64,000 nt of DNA from contig JACJYR010000002.1 in NCBI GenBank assembly GCA_020636005.1, forward strand, positions 310,001 to 374,000, read 5' to 3'. Each line of letters starts with the position of its first letter. Position 1 is the first letter of the stretch. Positions 36,906-45,038 of the stretch are shown one piece after another. This stretch comes from Lewinellaceae bacterium. GTDB lineage: Bacteria; Bacteroidota; Bacteroidia; Chitinophagales; Saprospiraceae. The notes under the pieces are model-generated. The model worked only from the letters and a program-made list of their open reading frames with translations, had not been told where the DNA came from and made no database searches. Made by a program: the position numbers and the translations under genes.

Positions 36906-37379
36906 ATGATCGACATTGATTTTTTACAATACCAGGGGCAGTTGAGAAGAAAACAATCGGAAGGCAAACTGTACGTTTTCGACCCTATCCGAAAAAAATA
37001 CCTGGTGCAGATGCCGGAGGAAATGGTGCGCCAACTCGTACTCCTCTTTTTGCAGCAAGCAAAAGGCTTTTCAAAAAACCGCCTGGCTATTGAGAAAACA
37101 TTGAAAGTGAACGAACTGACCAAGCGTTGCGACATCCTCGCCTACGGGATGGATATGCAGCCCTTCCTGCTGGTGGAATGCAAGGCACCGCAAATACCCA
37201 TCTCGCAGGACACTTTCCGCCAGGTAGCTATCTACAACCTGCCCCTCCGGGTACCCTACCTGATGGTTACCAACGGTATTCAAACCTTTTGCTGTAAAAT
37301 GGATTACGCCAACAACGGATTTTCTTTTCTGCACGAAGTACCAACTTACCCCGGCAGGCTTCCCAATAGTTTTTTATAA
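36906..37379 (+). CDS. HsdR N-terminal-domain nuclease-like protein
   Basis: 157 residues from the ATG at 36906; an upstream in-frame GTG at 36843 would add residues encoded by the TCAAAC array and is disfavoured. It is the type I restriction HsdR-N fold alone: RCDILAYGMDMQPFLLVECK gives the PD-(D/E)xK core (Asp...Glu-x-Lys), then QVAIYN. No HsdM, HsdS or helicase genes lie nearby, so it is not a restriction system. In Bacteroidota this small gene is usually next to holA, hinting at a DNA replication or repair role; here it stands apart. Confidence 0.82.
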   Translation: MIDIDFLQYQGQLRRKQSEGKLYVFDPIRKKYLVQMPEEMVRQLVLLFLQQAKGFSKNRLAIEKTLKVNELTKRCDILAYGMDMQPFLLVECKAPQIPISQDTFRQVAIYNLPLRVPYLMVTNGIQTFCCKMDYANNGFSFLHEVPTYPGRLPNSFL

Positions 37380-37486
37380 CTTTCGGCCTGTTTTAAGCAA
37401 GCAGGCAAGCTGATGTGGAGACATTCCCCATCATAGTTTCTGCCCGCCTAATCATTTACTCGAACCGCCTCCCGTTAATCAAAACT

Positions 37487-38446
37487 ATGCGCAAAGACAA
37501 AATACTCGTCATCGGTGCCAATGGGCAAATCGGGTCCGTGCTGACCCAGGCACTCAGGCGTTCTTTTGGGGAAGACAACGTCGTCGCCTCCGACATCCGG
37601 GACTCTGAAAACCACCCGGGTCTTTTTGAAACCATTAACGTGCTGGACGCCCAACGGATAGCAGAAGTGGTGGATCGCTACCACATCACCCAGGTTTACC
37701 ACCTGGCCGCCATCCTTTCGGCAAAAGGGGAGGCCAACCCGTTAAAGACCTGGGACATCAACATGAGCGGCCTGTTCAACGTACTTGAAGTAGCCCGTGA
37801 AAAGCGGATGGCCAAAGTATTTTTCCCCAGTTCGATTGCTGTTTTCGGCAACGATGTGCCGAGGTACGGTACTCCTCAAAATGCCCACCTTTCCCCCTCC
37901 ACCGTTTATGGCATGAGCAAGGTGGCCGGCGAGCTTTGGAGCCAGTATTATTTTCAGCGCTATGGATTGGATGTCCGGTCAGTTCGCTATCCCGGCGTCG
38001 TTGGCTACCAAAGCGATCCTGGCGGCGGCACGACAGACTATGCCGTGGAAATCTACCATTATGCCGTGCAGGAAAAACCCTATCAGTGCTTTTTGAAAAA
38101 CAACACCCCACTGCCCATGATCTACATGGACGACGCTATTCGGGGAACACTGGAATTGATGGATGCCTCCTCTGATAAAGTCAGCGTCAGGACGAGCTAC
38201 AACTTGGCAGGCATGAGTTTCACCCCCGAAGAAATCACCAATAGTATCCGTTCATTTTACCCGGATTTTAAAGTGCTTTACCAGCCTGATTTCCGCCAGC
38301 AAATAGCTGATTCCTGGCCCGCCAGCATTGAAGATTCACAGGCCAGGCAAGATTGGAACTGGCAGCCCAAATACGACCTTGACGCCATGACCGCCGATAT
38401 GATATTGCATTTGAAAGAAAAGTACGCAGTCAGTTCACTGACTTGA
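37487..38446 (+). CDS. tdh: L-threonine 3-dehydrogenase, SDR type
   Basis: 319 residues from ATG 37487. NAD-binding GANGQIG (10-16), catalytic Tyr141 and Lys145 in VYGMSK, and the TDH-specific segments YHLAAILSAKGEANPLKTWD and PGVVGYQSDPGGGTTDYAVE. It oxidises threonine to 2-amino-3-ketobutyrate with NAD+. The product is the substrate of Kbl, encoded next at 38886. The two genes are separated by a repeat B element and a phased TCAAAC array. Confidence 0.92.
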   Translation: MRKDKILVIGANGQIGSVLTQALRRSFGEDNVVASDIRDSENHPGLFETINVLDAQRIAEVVDRYHITQVYHLAAILSAKGEANPLKTWDINMSGLFNVLEVAREKRMAKVFFPSSIAVFGNDVPRYGTPQNAHLSPSTVYGMSKVAGELWSQYYFQRYGLDVRSVRYPGVVGYQSDPGGGTTDYAVEIYHYAVQEKPYQCFLKNNTPLPMIYMDDAIRGTLELMDASSDKVSVRTSYNLAGMSFTPEEITNSIRSFYPDFKVLYQPDFRQQIADSWPASIEDSQARQDWNWQPKYDLDAMTADMILHLKEKYAVSSLT

Positions 38447-38540
38447 GTTTTTTACTGGTTGTTTGAAATCCTTTGAAATCGTTTGAGGGGGGTAGTTTTC
38501 AAAAATGAGAACACTAAAAGAAGTGTGTTTTTGAAAAAAA

Positions 38541-38694
38541 CCGTTCTTTGACAAATCCTGTGGAGTAAGGAAACCGTTAAAACGGTTTAGCACGTAACCG
38601 CTTGATTTTCAACCCACGACTGAAGTCGTGGGTTGAAAATTGGCTATCACTTTGAGCCGCTTTAACGGATGACCACAAGATTTGTCAAAGAACC
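38541..38694 (+). repeat. Repeat B, copy 3 (best preserved)
   Basis: 154 bases. The outer GTTCTTTGACAAATCCTGTGG and its inverted copy (CCACAAGATTTGTCAAAGAAC) form terminal inverted repeats with one mismatch. Inside are AACCGTTAAAACGGTT and a perfect 16-base-arm hairpin, TTTTCAACCCACGACT/AGTCGTGGGTTGAAAA, with two bases in the loop. It lies between tdh and kbl. Confidence 0.92.
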
Positions 38695-38777
38695 AAAAAA
38701 ACACACGCTCACAATCAATCATTTGTGAGAAATCGACACAGTTTTTTGAAAAATCTCTCAAAATCCTTCCCTCTATT

Positions 38778-38873
38778 TCAAACAATTCAAACCATTTCAA
38801 ACAACCTTCAAACAACTCAAACCATTTCAAACAACCCTCAAACAACCTTCAAACAACTCAAACCATTTCAAAC
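38778..38873. repeat. Ten TCAAAC words phased at the helical repeat, upstream of kbl
   Basis: TCAAAC starts at 38778, 38787, 38797, 38808, 38817, 38827, 38838, 38849, 38858 and 38868: spacings 9-11 bases, mean 10.0. A 30-base unit (three words) is itself repeated about three times. The array ends 12 bases before the kbl ATG. Because 30 is divisible by three, the kbl frame stays open through it, but the encoded SNHFKQPSNN repeat is not part of Kbl proteins. Confidence 0.85.
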
Positions 38874-38885
38874 CATTTCCATCCA

Positions 38886-40076
38886 ATGTTTTCAAACATA
38901 AAACCTTCCCTCCAACAAGAAATTCAGGAAATTAAAGACGCCGGGCTGTACAAGGCCGAGCGGATTTTGGTAACGCCGCAGGGCGCTGAGGTGCGCACCG
39001 ACAAAGGCGAGGAAGTGCTAATTTTTTGTGCCAACAACTACCTCGGCCTCTCCTCCCATCCCGACGTGATCAAAGCTGCCCACGAAGCCATCGAAACACA
39101 TGGCTTTGGTCTTTCCTCTGTCCGCTTTATTTGTGGCACACAGGACATCCATAAAGAACTGGAGCGCAAAATCGCCGGCTTCCTCGGCCAGGAGGATGCC
39201 ATCCTCTATGCCGCTGCCTTCGACGCCAACGGTGGTTTGTTCGAGCCACTGCTCTCCGCCGAAGACGCCATCATCTCCGACGAGCTCAACCACGCCAGCA
39301 TCATTGACGGCATCCGGCTTTGCAAGGCGCAGCGCTACCGCTACCTGAACAACAACATGGCCGACCTGGAGGAGAAACTCAAGGAAAGCCAAAGTGCCCG
39401 CCGGCGCCTCATCTTTACCGACGGCGTGTTCAGTATGGACGGCACCATTGCCCAACTCGACAAAATATGCGACCTGGCCGAAAAATACGATGCCATGGTC
39501 GGCATTGACGAGTGCCATGCCAGCGGTTTCCTGGGGAAAACCGGAAGGGGCACACATGAGCACCGGGGCGTGATCGACCGCATAGACATCATCACCGGCA
39601 CCTTTGGCAAGGCGCTCGGCGGCGCCTCCGGCGGATTTACCGCTGCCCGCCGGGAAATCGTTGAACTGCTGCGCCAGCGGAGCAGGCCCTACCTCTTTTC
39701 CAATACCCTTGCACCTGCCATTGCGGGTGCATCTATCGCCGTGATTGATATGCTGAGCAGTACAACAGCATTGCGGGACAAATTGGAAAACAACACGAAA
39801 TGGTTTCGCAAGGCCATGACCCAGGCGGGTTTCGACATCCTGCCCGGCGAGCACCCCATCGTGCCGATTATGCTTTACGATGCAGTGCTGGCGCAAAATT
39901 TCGCTGCCCGGTTGCTGGAAGAAGGGATCTACGTCATTGGTTTCTTTTACCCCGTCGTGCCGAAAGGGAAAGCCCGCATCCGGGTGCAGATTTCAGCAGC
40001 GCATGAGCAGGGGCACCTGGAAAAGGCGGTGGCGGCATTTACAAAAGTGGGGAAGGAACTGGGCGTGGTGAAGTGA
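38886..40076 (+). CDS. kbl: Glycine C-acetyltransferase (2-amino-3-ketobutyrate CoA ligase)
   Basis: 396 residues from ATG 38886, matching family length; upstream in-frame starts would translate a phased repeat. A PLP enzyme of the alpha-oxoamine synthase group: NNYLGLSSHP at the N-terminus, DELNHASIIDGIRL, DECHASGFLGKTGRGT, and the PLP lysine Lys242 in TFGKALGG. It splits 2-amino-3-ketobutyrate with CoA into glycine and acetyl-CoA, following tdh. The next gene begins 4 bases after its stop. Confidence 0.93.
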   Translation: MFSNIKPSLQQEIQEIKDAGLYKAERILVTPQGAEVRTDKGEEVLIFCANNYLGLSSHPDVIKAAHEAIETHGFGLSSVRFICGTQDIHKELERKIAGFLGQEDAILYAAAFDANGGLFEPLLSAEDAIISDELNHASIIDGIRLCKAQRYRYLNNNMADLEEKLKESQSARRRLIFTDGVFSMDGTIAQLDKICDLAEKYDAMVGIDECHASGFLGKTGRGTHEHRGVIDRIDIITGTFGKALGGASGGFTAARREIVELLRQRSRPYLFSNTLAPAIAGASIAVIDMLSSTTALRDKLENNTKWFRKAMTQAGFDILPGEHPIVPIMLYDAVLAQNFAARLLEEGIYVIGFFYPVVPKGKARIRVQISAAHEQGHLEKAVAAFTKVGKELGVVK

Positions 40077-40080
40077 AATC

Positions 40081-41826
40081 ATGGAAAAACCGCTTCGCTA
40101 TACCCTGGTGTGCATCTTCGGCGCCCTTGCGGCCATTCGCCTGCTGACGCTGGATTGGGCAGCCCCGAATGTACTGACCTGGGATTCCTTCGGCTACTAC
40201 CTTTACCTGCCGGGGCATTTCATCTACCATGATCTTTGCCAGCTCGACTGGCTCCCGCATATTGTGGAAACCTACCGCCCCACCCCGCACCTCTACCAAA
40301 CCATGACCCTGCCCAATGGCTGTTTTGCCATGAAATACCTCATGGGCCTCTCTATCCTTTACCTCCCGTTTTTTGGATTGGGCCATCTCGCAGCGGGCAT
40401 ATCGGGGTACCCGCAGGATGGTTTTTCAGTGCCTTACCAACTATCCGTCTGCCTGGGTTCGATGGTATATGCCTGTGCAGGGCTGTGGCTGGTGGGAAAA
40501 GTGCTCAGACGGTATTTCCCGGCCGCCATTGCCGCCATTGCCCTGGTACTGCTCGCTTTGGCTACCAATTTTCCGGAATATACGGCCATAGAGGCAGGCC
40601 AAACGCACGGCTATCTATTCGCAGTGTATGCCCTGCAACTGTGGCTCACCGTACGATGGCATGAGCGGCCAACCTTGCCGCTGGCGTTCTTCATTGGGCT
40701 GGTCGTGGGGCTTGCCTCCATTACCAGGCCCACAGAGGGCATCATGCTGTTCATTCCCTTGTTATGGCAGGCACAGGGTTTTGACAAATGGAAATTTTTA
40801 AAAGAAAACCCTTCCCACCTTTTGGCGTCGGCAGGCGGCGCTGTTTTGGGCGTGCTTCCCCAACTTATTTACTGGAAATCCGTCACCGGGCAGTGGGTGT
40901 TTGACGTAGGGTCAAAGTGGTTTTTCCTCAATCCCTGGTGGCGCGTGCTGTTCGGCTGGGAAAAGGGCTGGTTTATCTATACCCCCATCACGATTTTCAT
41001 GGTAGCCGGGCTTTTTTGGATGAAGGGCAGGCCGTTCCGGCAAGCCGTTCTCACCTTTTTTATCTTGAACACCTGGATTATCATTTCCTGGTCGGATTGG
41101 CGGTACGGCGGCTCCTACTCCACCCGGGCCCTGCTGCAAGGCTGTGCGGTGATGGCTTTGCCGCTGGCGGTGTTGGTTGAAAAGGCAGCCCTTTCCTGGT
41201 GGAAAATCCCCGCAGCCCTGCTGGGCACTTTCCTGATCTACCTGAATTTATTCCAAATCTGGCAATACCAGTCCACCGTACTCCACTATGACCACATGAA
41301 CTTTGCCTACTACCGGGCCATTTTCCTCGACCCCGACCCTACGCCGCTGGATATGTCGCTGCTCGATACCCGTGAAATCTTGCGGGACACGACGGGTTTC
41401 TCAAAAGTAACTGTCTGCAACACAGGCGATTCGATGTTTGCCATTTCTTCGCCAGCCAACCCGGAGGCCCTTCTTTGCAACATGGATTTGAAGGACATGC
41501 CGCAGGGAAAGGAGCAGTGGCTGCTGGTATCGGCTGAAGTAAAATCCGATTGGGGCGCTTTCGGGGCACATCTGGCCACTACCCTGTACCGGGAAAACGC
41601 AGGCCCGAAAGAAACTGCCTGCCGGCTGGAAAACGGGATTTGCAAAAAGGGGCAATGGAACCGGATCGAATATTATTTCAAGATCCCTTCCGGCAGCAGT
41701 GCAGGCCAAATCAGCATATCCGCAAGGGCGGAGGGCGGACAGGAGGTGTTTTTAAAAAATGTGTCGGCGGTTTTTCTTTATAAAAAACGGTCTTTGACAA
41801 ATTCTGTGGAGCAAGGAAACCGTTAA
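40081..41826 (+). CDS. GT-C type polytopic membrane protein
   Basis: 581 residues with about 11 membrane helices (residues 1-400) and a soluble C-terminal beta-rich domain (420-570). The N-terminal loop WDSFGYYLYLPGHFIYHD has the acidic pair expected of GT-C glycosyltransferases, but I cannot assign a family. It starts 4 bases after kbl, so is probably co-transcribed. The last dozen residues, RSLTNSVEQGNR, and the TAA stop are encoded by the left end of repeat B4, so the original C-terminus has been replaced. Confidence 0.75.
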   Translation: MEKPLRYTLVCIFGALAAIRLLTLDWAAPNVLTWDSFGYYLYLPGHFIYHDLCQLDWLPHIVETYRPTPHLYQTMTLPNGCFAMKYLMGLSILYLPFFGLGHLAAGISGYPQDGFSVPYQLSVCLGSMVYACAGLWLVGKVLRRYFPAAIAAIALVLLALATNFPEYTAIEAGQTHGYLFAVYALQLWLTVRWHERPTLPLAFFIGLVVGLASITRPTEGIMLFIPLLWQAQGFDKWKFLKENPSHLLASAGGAVLGVLPQLIYWKSVTGQWVFDVGSKWFFLNPWWRVLFGWEKGWFIYTPITIFMVAGLFWMKGRPFRQAVLTFFILNTWIIISWSDWRYGGSYSTRALLQGCAVMALPLAVLVEKAALSWWKIPAALLGTFLIYLNLFQIWQYQSTVLHYDHMNFAYYRAIFLDPDPTPLDMSLLDTREILRDTTGFSKVTVCNTGDSMFAISSPANPEALLCNMDLKDMPQGKEQWLLVSAEVKSDWGAFGAHLATTLYRENAGPKETACRLENGICKKGQWNRIEYYFKIPSGSSAGQISISARAEGGQEVFLKNVSAVFLYKKRSLTNSVEQGNR

Positions 41827-41940
41827 AACGGTTTAGCACATAACCGCTTGATTTTCAACCCACAGCTAAAGCCGTGGGTTGAAAATTGGCTATCACTTTG
41901 AGCTGTTTTAACGGATGACCACAGGATATGTCAAAGCACC
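41788..41940 (+). repeat. Repeat B, copy 4, forming the 3' end of a gene
   Basis: Family B copy with left end GGTCTTTGACAAATTCTGTGG and right end CCACAGGATATGTCAAAGCACC. The central stem reads CAACCCACAGCT/AGCCGTGGGTTG; relative to copy 3 one A-T pair is now G-C (both arms changed), while a neighbouring pair is broken. The upstream gene reads into it and stops at TAA inside it. Confidence 0.9.
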
Positions 41941-41978
41941 ATAAAGAATAAAAGGCTACCCTACCCTGCCCTGCGGGC

Positions 41979-42012
41979 AAAAAAATACCCGGGAACTTTC
42001 ATTTCCGGGTAT
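41979..42012 (-). terminator. Rho-independent terminator of the RRM gene
   Basis: On the minus strand ATACCCGGAA and TTCCCGGGTAT pair, followed by seven T. It lies 60 bases past the stop of the RNA-binding protein gene. Confidence 0.8.
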
Positions 42013-42071
42013 CGAATAATTTGGTTTTCATCTACGGTATAAAACCATAGACTGGAATTGTTTTTTATAGC

Positions 42072-42377
42072 TTACCAACGGTTTCCACCGCCATAACTAT
42101 CGCTGTAGGCGCTCCTGGGCCGGCTGCTGCGCTCACCCCGTGGCTCTGCTTTTTTGACGACAATGGTGCGGCCGTCGAGTGTAGAATCGTTCAGTTCGGA
42201 GATGGCGTTTTGGGCCTCCTCTTCATTGGGCATCTCTACAAAACCAAACCCTTTGGATTGGCCGGTGAACTTGTCGGTGATAACGTTGGCAGAATCAACT
42301 TCGCCAAATGCTTCGAAGACCTCCCGGAGGTCATCTGACTGAGTATCGTAGCTCAGCTTTGCTGTGAAAATATTCAT
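42072..42377 (-). CDS. RRM-type RNA-binding protein
   Basis: 101 residues from ATG 42375-42377. One RRM domain: RNP2 is MNIFTAKLSY (IFTAKL) and RNP1 is KGFGFVEM (44-51), followed by a short Arg/Ser/Gly-rich tail (GERSSRPRSAYSDSYGGGNR). Such glycine-tailed single-RRM proteins in bacteria bind single-stranded RNA and are often cold-induced. The gene has a near-perfect promoter and a leader of about 200 bases, very pyrimidine-rich on the sense strand, which would suit autoregulation; that is inference. Confidence 0.92.
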   Translation of the reverse strand: MNIFTAKLSYDTQSDDLREVFEAFGEVDSANVITDKFTGQSKGFGFVEMPNEEEAQNAISELNDSTLDGRTIVVKKAEPRGERSSRPRSAYSDSYGGGNRW

Positions 42378-42581
42378 TAATAAAAAAATTGAAATGATAA
42401 AATGATGAGCAAACAAAAAGTAAAGCGGAAAAGATAAAAGGAATTGAAACTGAACGAGTAGGCAAGAAGAAAACTAGCGGCAGGAAAACTGACTTAAATT
42501 GACTTGGCTTGCAACACTTCGGAAGAAACGAATATCCAGAAAAATTTCATGCTTAACAAGCATTTACTCACGAATACGGGG
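42378..42581 (-). other. Long 5' leader of the RRM gene
   Basis: About 200 bases between the predicted transcription start (near 42576) and the start codon. The sense strand is rich in T and C runs (for example TTTTCTTCTTGCC and CCTTTTATCTTTTCC). No open frame of note. Confidence 0.5.
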
Positions 42582-42611
42582 CAAAGGTAACAGAATTTTC
42601 TTTGGTTGCAA
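42582..42611 (-). promoter_or_regulatory. Consensus Bacteroidota promoter of the RRM gene
   Basis: Minus strand: TTG at 42609-42611, spacer of 19 bases, then TACCTTTG at 42582-42589, an exact match to TTG-N19-TAnnTTTG. Confidence 0.8.
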
Positions 42612-42955
42612 AATTATTATCAACATTTTTTTATAAAAGGCAAAAATGATTTTTCGATTTGCTCCCAGCCGGGTGCGGCAACATCAGAAATGGCCGCCTA
42701 CCACAAGCCATAGTAAATGGCAAATGGCAGCAAAATGGCAGCACTTTCTACCGGCGTTTTTTATTTGCCTAAAATTAATAACTGTTTCTTTGGAAATTCG
42801 CAAAATTGGGGCATCTTGTTGCTGTACTTTAAACCTGCCCTAATTTGCCCGACTCCCATCCGTGGTGCAGAATTTATGCGGGCATTCAGTAAAAAGGGGA
42901 CGATACCCCCCCTATCCTGGAAGCTTTAATTGGGTGAGTTGCACTTCGATGAAAG

Positions 42956-43468
42956 ATGGGCAAAATTTCAGTCATTCTAAACTCCACAACATTTATGAAA
43001 AATTTCCAACAAAAAGAAGTTGAAAGTAGCGCTACCCCGCAGGTAGCAAATGCCCCTTTGGTCACCAAGTACATGACGAAAAAATTGATTACTTTCAAAC
43101 CGGAGACTGCGATCATGGACGTCGTGGACACCCTGCTCAAAAACAAGATCACCGGCGCCCCTGTGCTCGACGACCAGAAAAACGTGGTCGGGTTAATTGA
43201 TGACAAAGACTGCCTCAAAGTACTGTTCGGCGGTGCCTACCACAACCAACCTGTTGAAAACAACGACGTGGCGCACTACATGTCCAATGTCATGCGGACG
43301 GTATCCGTTCATGCTGATATTTATGAAGCCGCCTTCATCTTTTTAAACTCCGTGTACAAAAGGCTGCTGGTCGTGGACGATGGTGGGAAACTGGTCGGGC
43401 AAATCAGCCGGCGGGATATTCTGCGGGCCATCCATGATTTTGATACGGAGGCAAAATGGAAGAAGTAA
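42956..43468 (+). CDS. CBS-domain pair protein
   Basis: 170 residues from ATG 42956 (an internal ATG at 42995 is equally possible). Two CBS domains: YMTKKLITFKPETAIMDVVD (about 38-100) and YMSNVMRTVSVHADIYEAAF to ISRRDILRAI (about 108-162). CBS pairs bind adenine nucleotides and act as energy sensors, usually on a partner domain; this one stands alone. A terminator lies 170 bases downstream, past a perfect palindrome. Confidence 0.88.
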   Translation: MGKISVILNSTTFMKNFQQKEVESSATPQVANAPLVTKYMTKKLITFKPETAIMDVVDTLLKNKITGAPVLDDQKNVVGLIDDKDCLKVLFGGAYHNQPVENNDVAHYMSNVMRTVSVHADIYEAAFIFLNSVYKRLLVVDDGGKLVGQISRRDILRAIHDFDTEAKWKK

Positions 43469-43563
43469 CCTGCAAACCGCTCTGAATTTTAACAGCTTAA
43501 AGCATTGAAAAAAGTCTTCCGCAGCGGCGCATAAGTAACGCTTAAAAAACAAATTCCGAAACT

Positions 43564-43596
43564 ACGTTTACTAAACCTTGAAGGTTTAGTAAACGT
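43564..43596. repeat. Perfect 33-base palindrome
   Basis: ACGTTTACTAAACCTT (43564-43579), a single G, then the exact inverse AAGGTTTAGTAAACGT (43581-43596). With arms of 16 and a one-base centre it fits a protein-binding dyad or a cruciform more than a transcription terminator, and no T tract follows. Confidence 0.85.
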
Positions 43597-43636
43597 GCGC
43601 CTCAACTTTTGGAAGTTATTTTTTAAACAGTACTAA

Positions 43637-43673
43637 AACACCTTTTCCCTAGCGGAAAGGTGTTTTTTTTTTT
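43637..43673 (+). terminator. Rho-independent terminator
   Basis: AACACCTTTTCC pairs with GGAAAGGTGTT (one bulged T) and is followed by a run of ten or more T. It probably ends transcription from the CBS gene. Confidence 0.85.
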
Positions 43674-44138
43674 GGCAGGTTCATTCGCCTAACTCCATTT
43701 TCACCCACTTCCTCAAGCCCTGCCCTTTGGATGATTTTATTTTCAAATAATAGCTCCCGTTTAGCGTAGGCTGCAAGTGCTAACCTAAAAAGCTGAATAT
43801 CGGAACGGATAGCGTAAAAGCCCGGCATAAAAGAAGGCAGTCTAAATTATCCGACACAATTGGTACTGTTTGAAATCGAAGGTTCACGTCATTAATTGTT
43901 GGTCTTCCGCCATTTACGGCAGTTGACAACAAAGTCAAACAACTTTCAAACCATATCAAACTACTATTTAGATAGCCTATGAGTGCGAAATTTTCATGTT
44001 GCCCAGGTTTTTGACAAGGTGAATTAGATGACTATGACGATGCTGTAAAAAAACTTTCCACCGCAAGGATTTTCAAAAAATGTGAAAATCCTGCTTGGCG
44101 CCTACTCGTTATGAGGCCTGCTAATAAATACAGCAATC
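43674..44138. other. Intergenic with phased TCAAAC words
   Basis: No gene seen. TCAAAC at 43935, 43946 and 43956 (spacings 11 and 10) repeats the phased pattern described before kbl, here about 180 bases from the next start codon. Confidence 0.5.
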
Positions 44139-44990
44139 ATGAACCATCTGCAATTTTTCCTGACCTTGGCTATTTCATGGTCGGCTTGTGGCCAAACAGC
44201 ACCTGGGCTACCTGAAAAACCGCCCACTTCCATTGCCCGGGAAACCCGCCCGGTCGGCAACACCATCGAAGCCCGTTTTGAACCGCCTCCCGGCTATGAG
44301 CGGCTACCTGCTGCAGCAGGCTCTTTTGCCGCCTACCTTCGCCAGCTCCCCCTGAAGCCCGAAGGCTCGCCCGTCCTTCTTTTTGATGGAAAAGAAAAAT
44401 GGCGGCAAGACGTCCATGCTGCTGTCGTTGAAATAGACGTGGGCGGTCAAGATTTGCAGCAGTGCGCCGATGCCGTGATGCGCTTGCGGGCGGAGTACCT
44501 TTTTGCGGAAAAACGCTATGACGACATCAGCTTCAATTTCACAAACGGATTCCCGGCAGCCTACAAAAAATGGCGGCAGGGGCAGCGCATTGCCATCTCC
44601 GGCAACCGGTGCGAATGGCGGGCAACAGGCACACCGTCAACGGATTACGGGGATTTCAGGAAATACCTCGACCAGGTTTTCATGTTTGCCGGCACCCTTT
44701 CGCTCAGCAAGGAATTGAAAGCAAAGAGTAAGGGAGAATTGGCTATTGGCGACGTGTTCATCAAAGGCGGCAGCCCAGGCCATGCGGTCATCGTGGTGGA
44801 TGTGGCAGTGCAGAAAACAACGGGCAAAAAGGTGTTTATGCTGGCGCAGAGCTACATGCCAGCACAGGAAATCCACGTGCTGAAAAACCTGGAGGATAAA
44901 TCGCTCAGCCCTTGGTACGGCGCTGATTTTGGTGAAACTTTGCGGACGCCGGAATGGACGTTTTCAAAAGATGAACTGAAAGGTTTTTGA
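44139..44990 (+). CDS. DUF4846 protein, secreted or lipid-anchored
   Basis: 283 residues. A signal peptide with a possible lipobox (SWSACGQT, Cys17) precedes the DUF4846 domain: FEPPPGYERLPAAAGSFAAY at the start, LQQCADAVMRLRAEYLFAEK in the middle, and the C-terminal GGSPGHAVIVVDVAVQKTTG, which has a His-Asp pattern recalling papain-like or NlpC-like folds. Biochemical role unknown. It lies just before the DUF3810 gene and may be co-transcribed. Confidence 0.85.
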   Translation: MNHLQFFLTLAISWSACGQTAPGLPEKPPTSIARETRPVGNTIEARFEPPPGYERLPAAAGSFAAYLRQLPLKPEGSPVLLFDGKEKWRQDVHAAVVEIDVGGQDLQQCADAVMRLRAEYLFAEKRYDDISFNFTNGFPAAYKKWRQGQRIAISGNRCEWRATGTPSTDYGDFRKYLDQVFMFAGTLSLSKELKAKSKGELAIGDVFIKGGSPGHAVIVVDVAVQKTTGKKVFMLAQSYMPAQEIHVLKNLEDKSLSPWYGADFGETLRTPEWTFSKDELKGF

Positions 44991-45038
44991 GGATGTCCAG
45001 AAATGTCGTTTTTCCAAATGACGACCGGGCTTCTGCTT

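Noticed and set aside
36906..37379. Type I restriction-modification system
   Set aside because: Only the HsdR N-terminal fold is present; no methyltransferase, specificity or helicase genes nearby.
38778..38873. CRISPR array
   Set aside because: Units are 6-30 bases with no unique spacers and no cas genes in the window.
38682..38885. 68-residue N-terminal extension of Kbl
   Set aside because: The frame is open only because the 30-base repeat unit keeps phase; Kbl proteins begin at the ATG used here.
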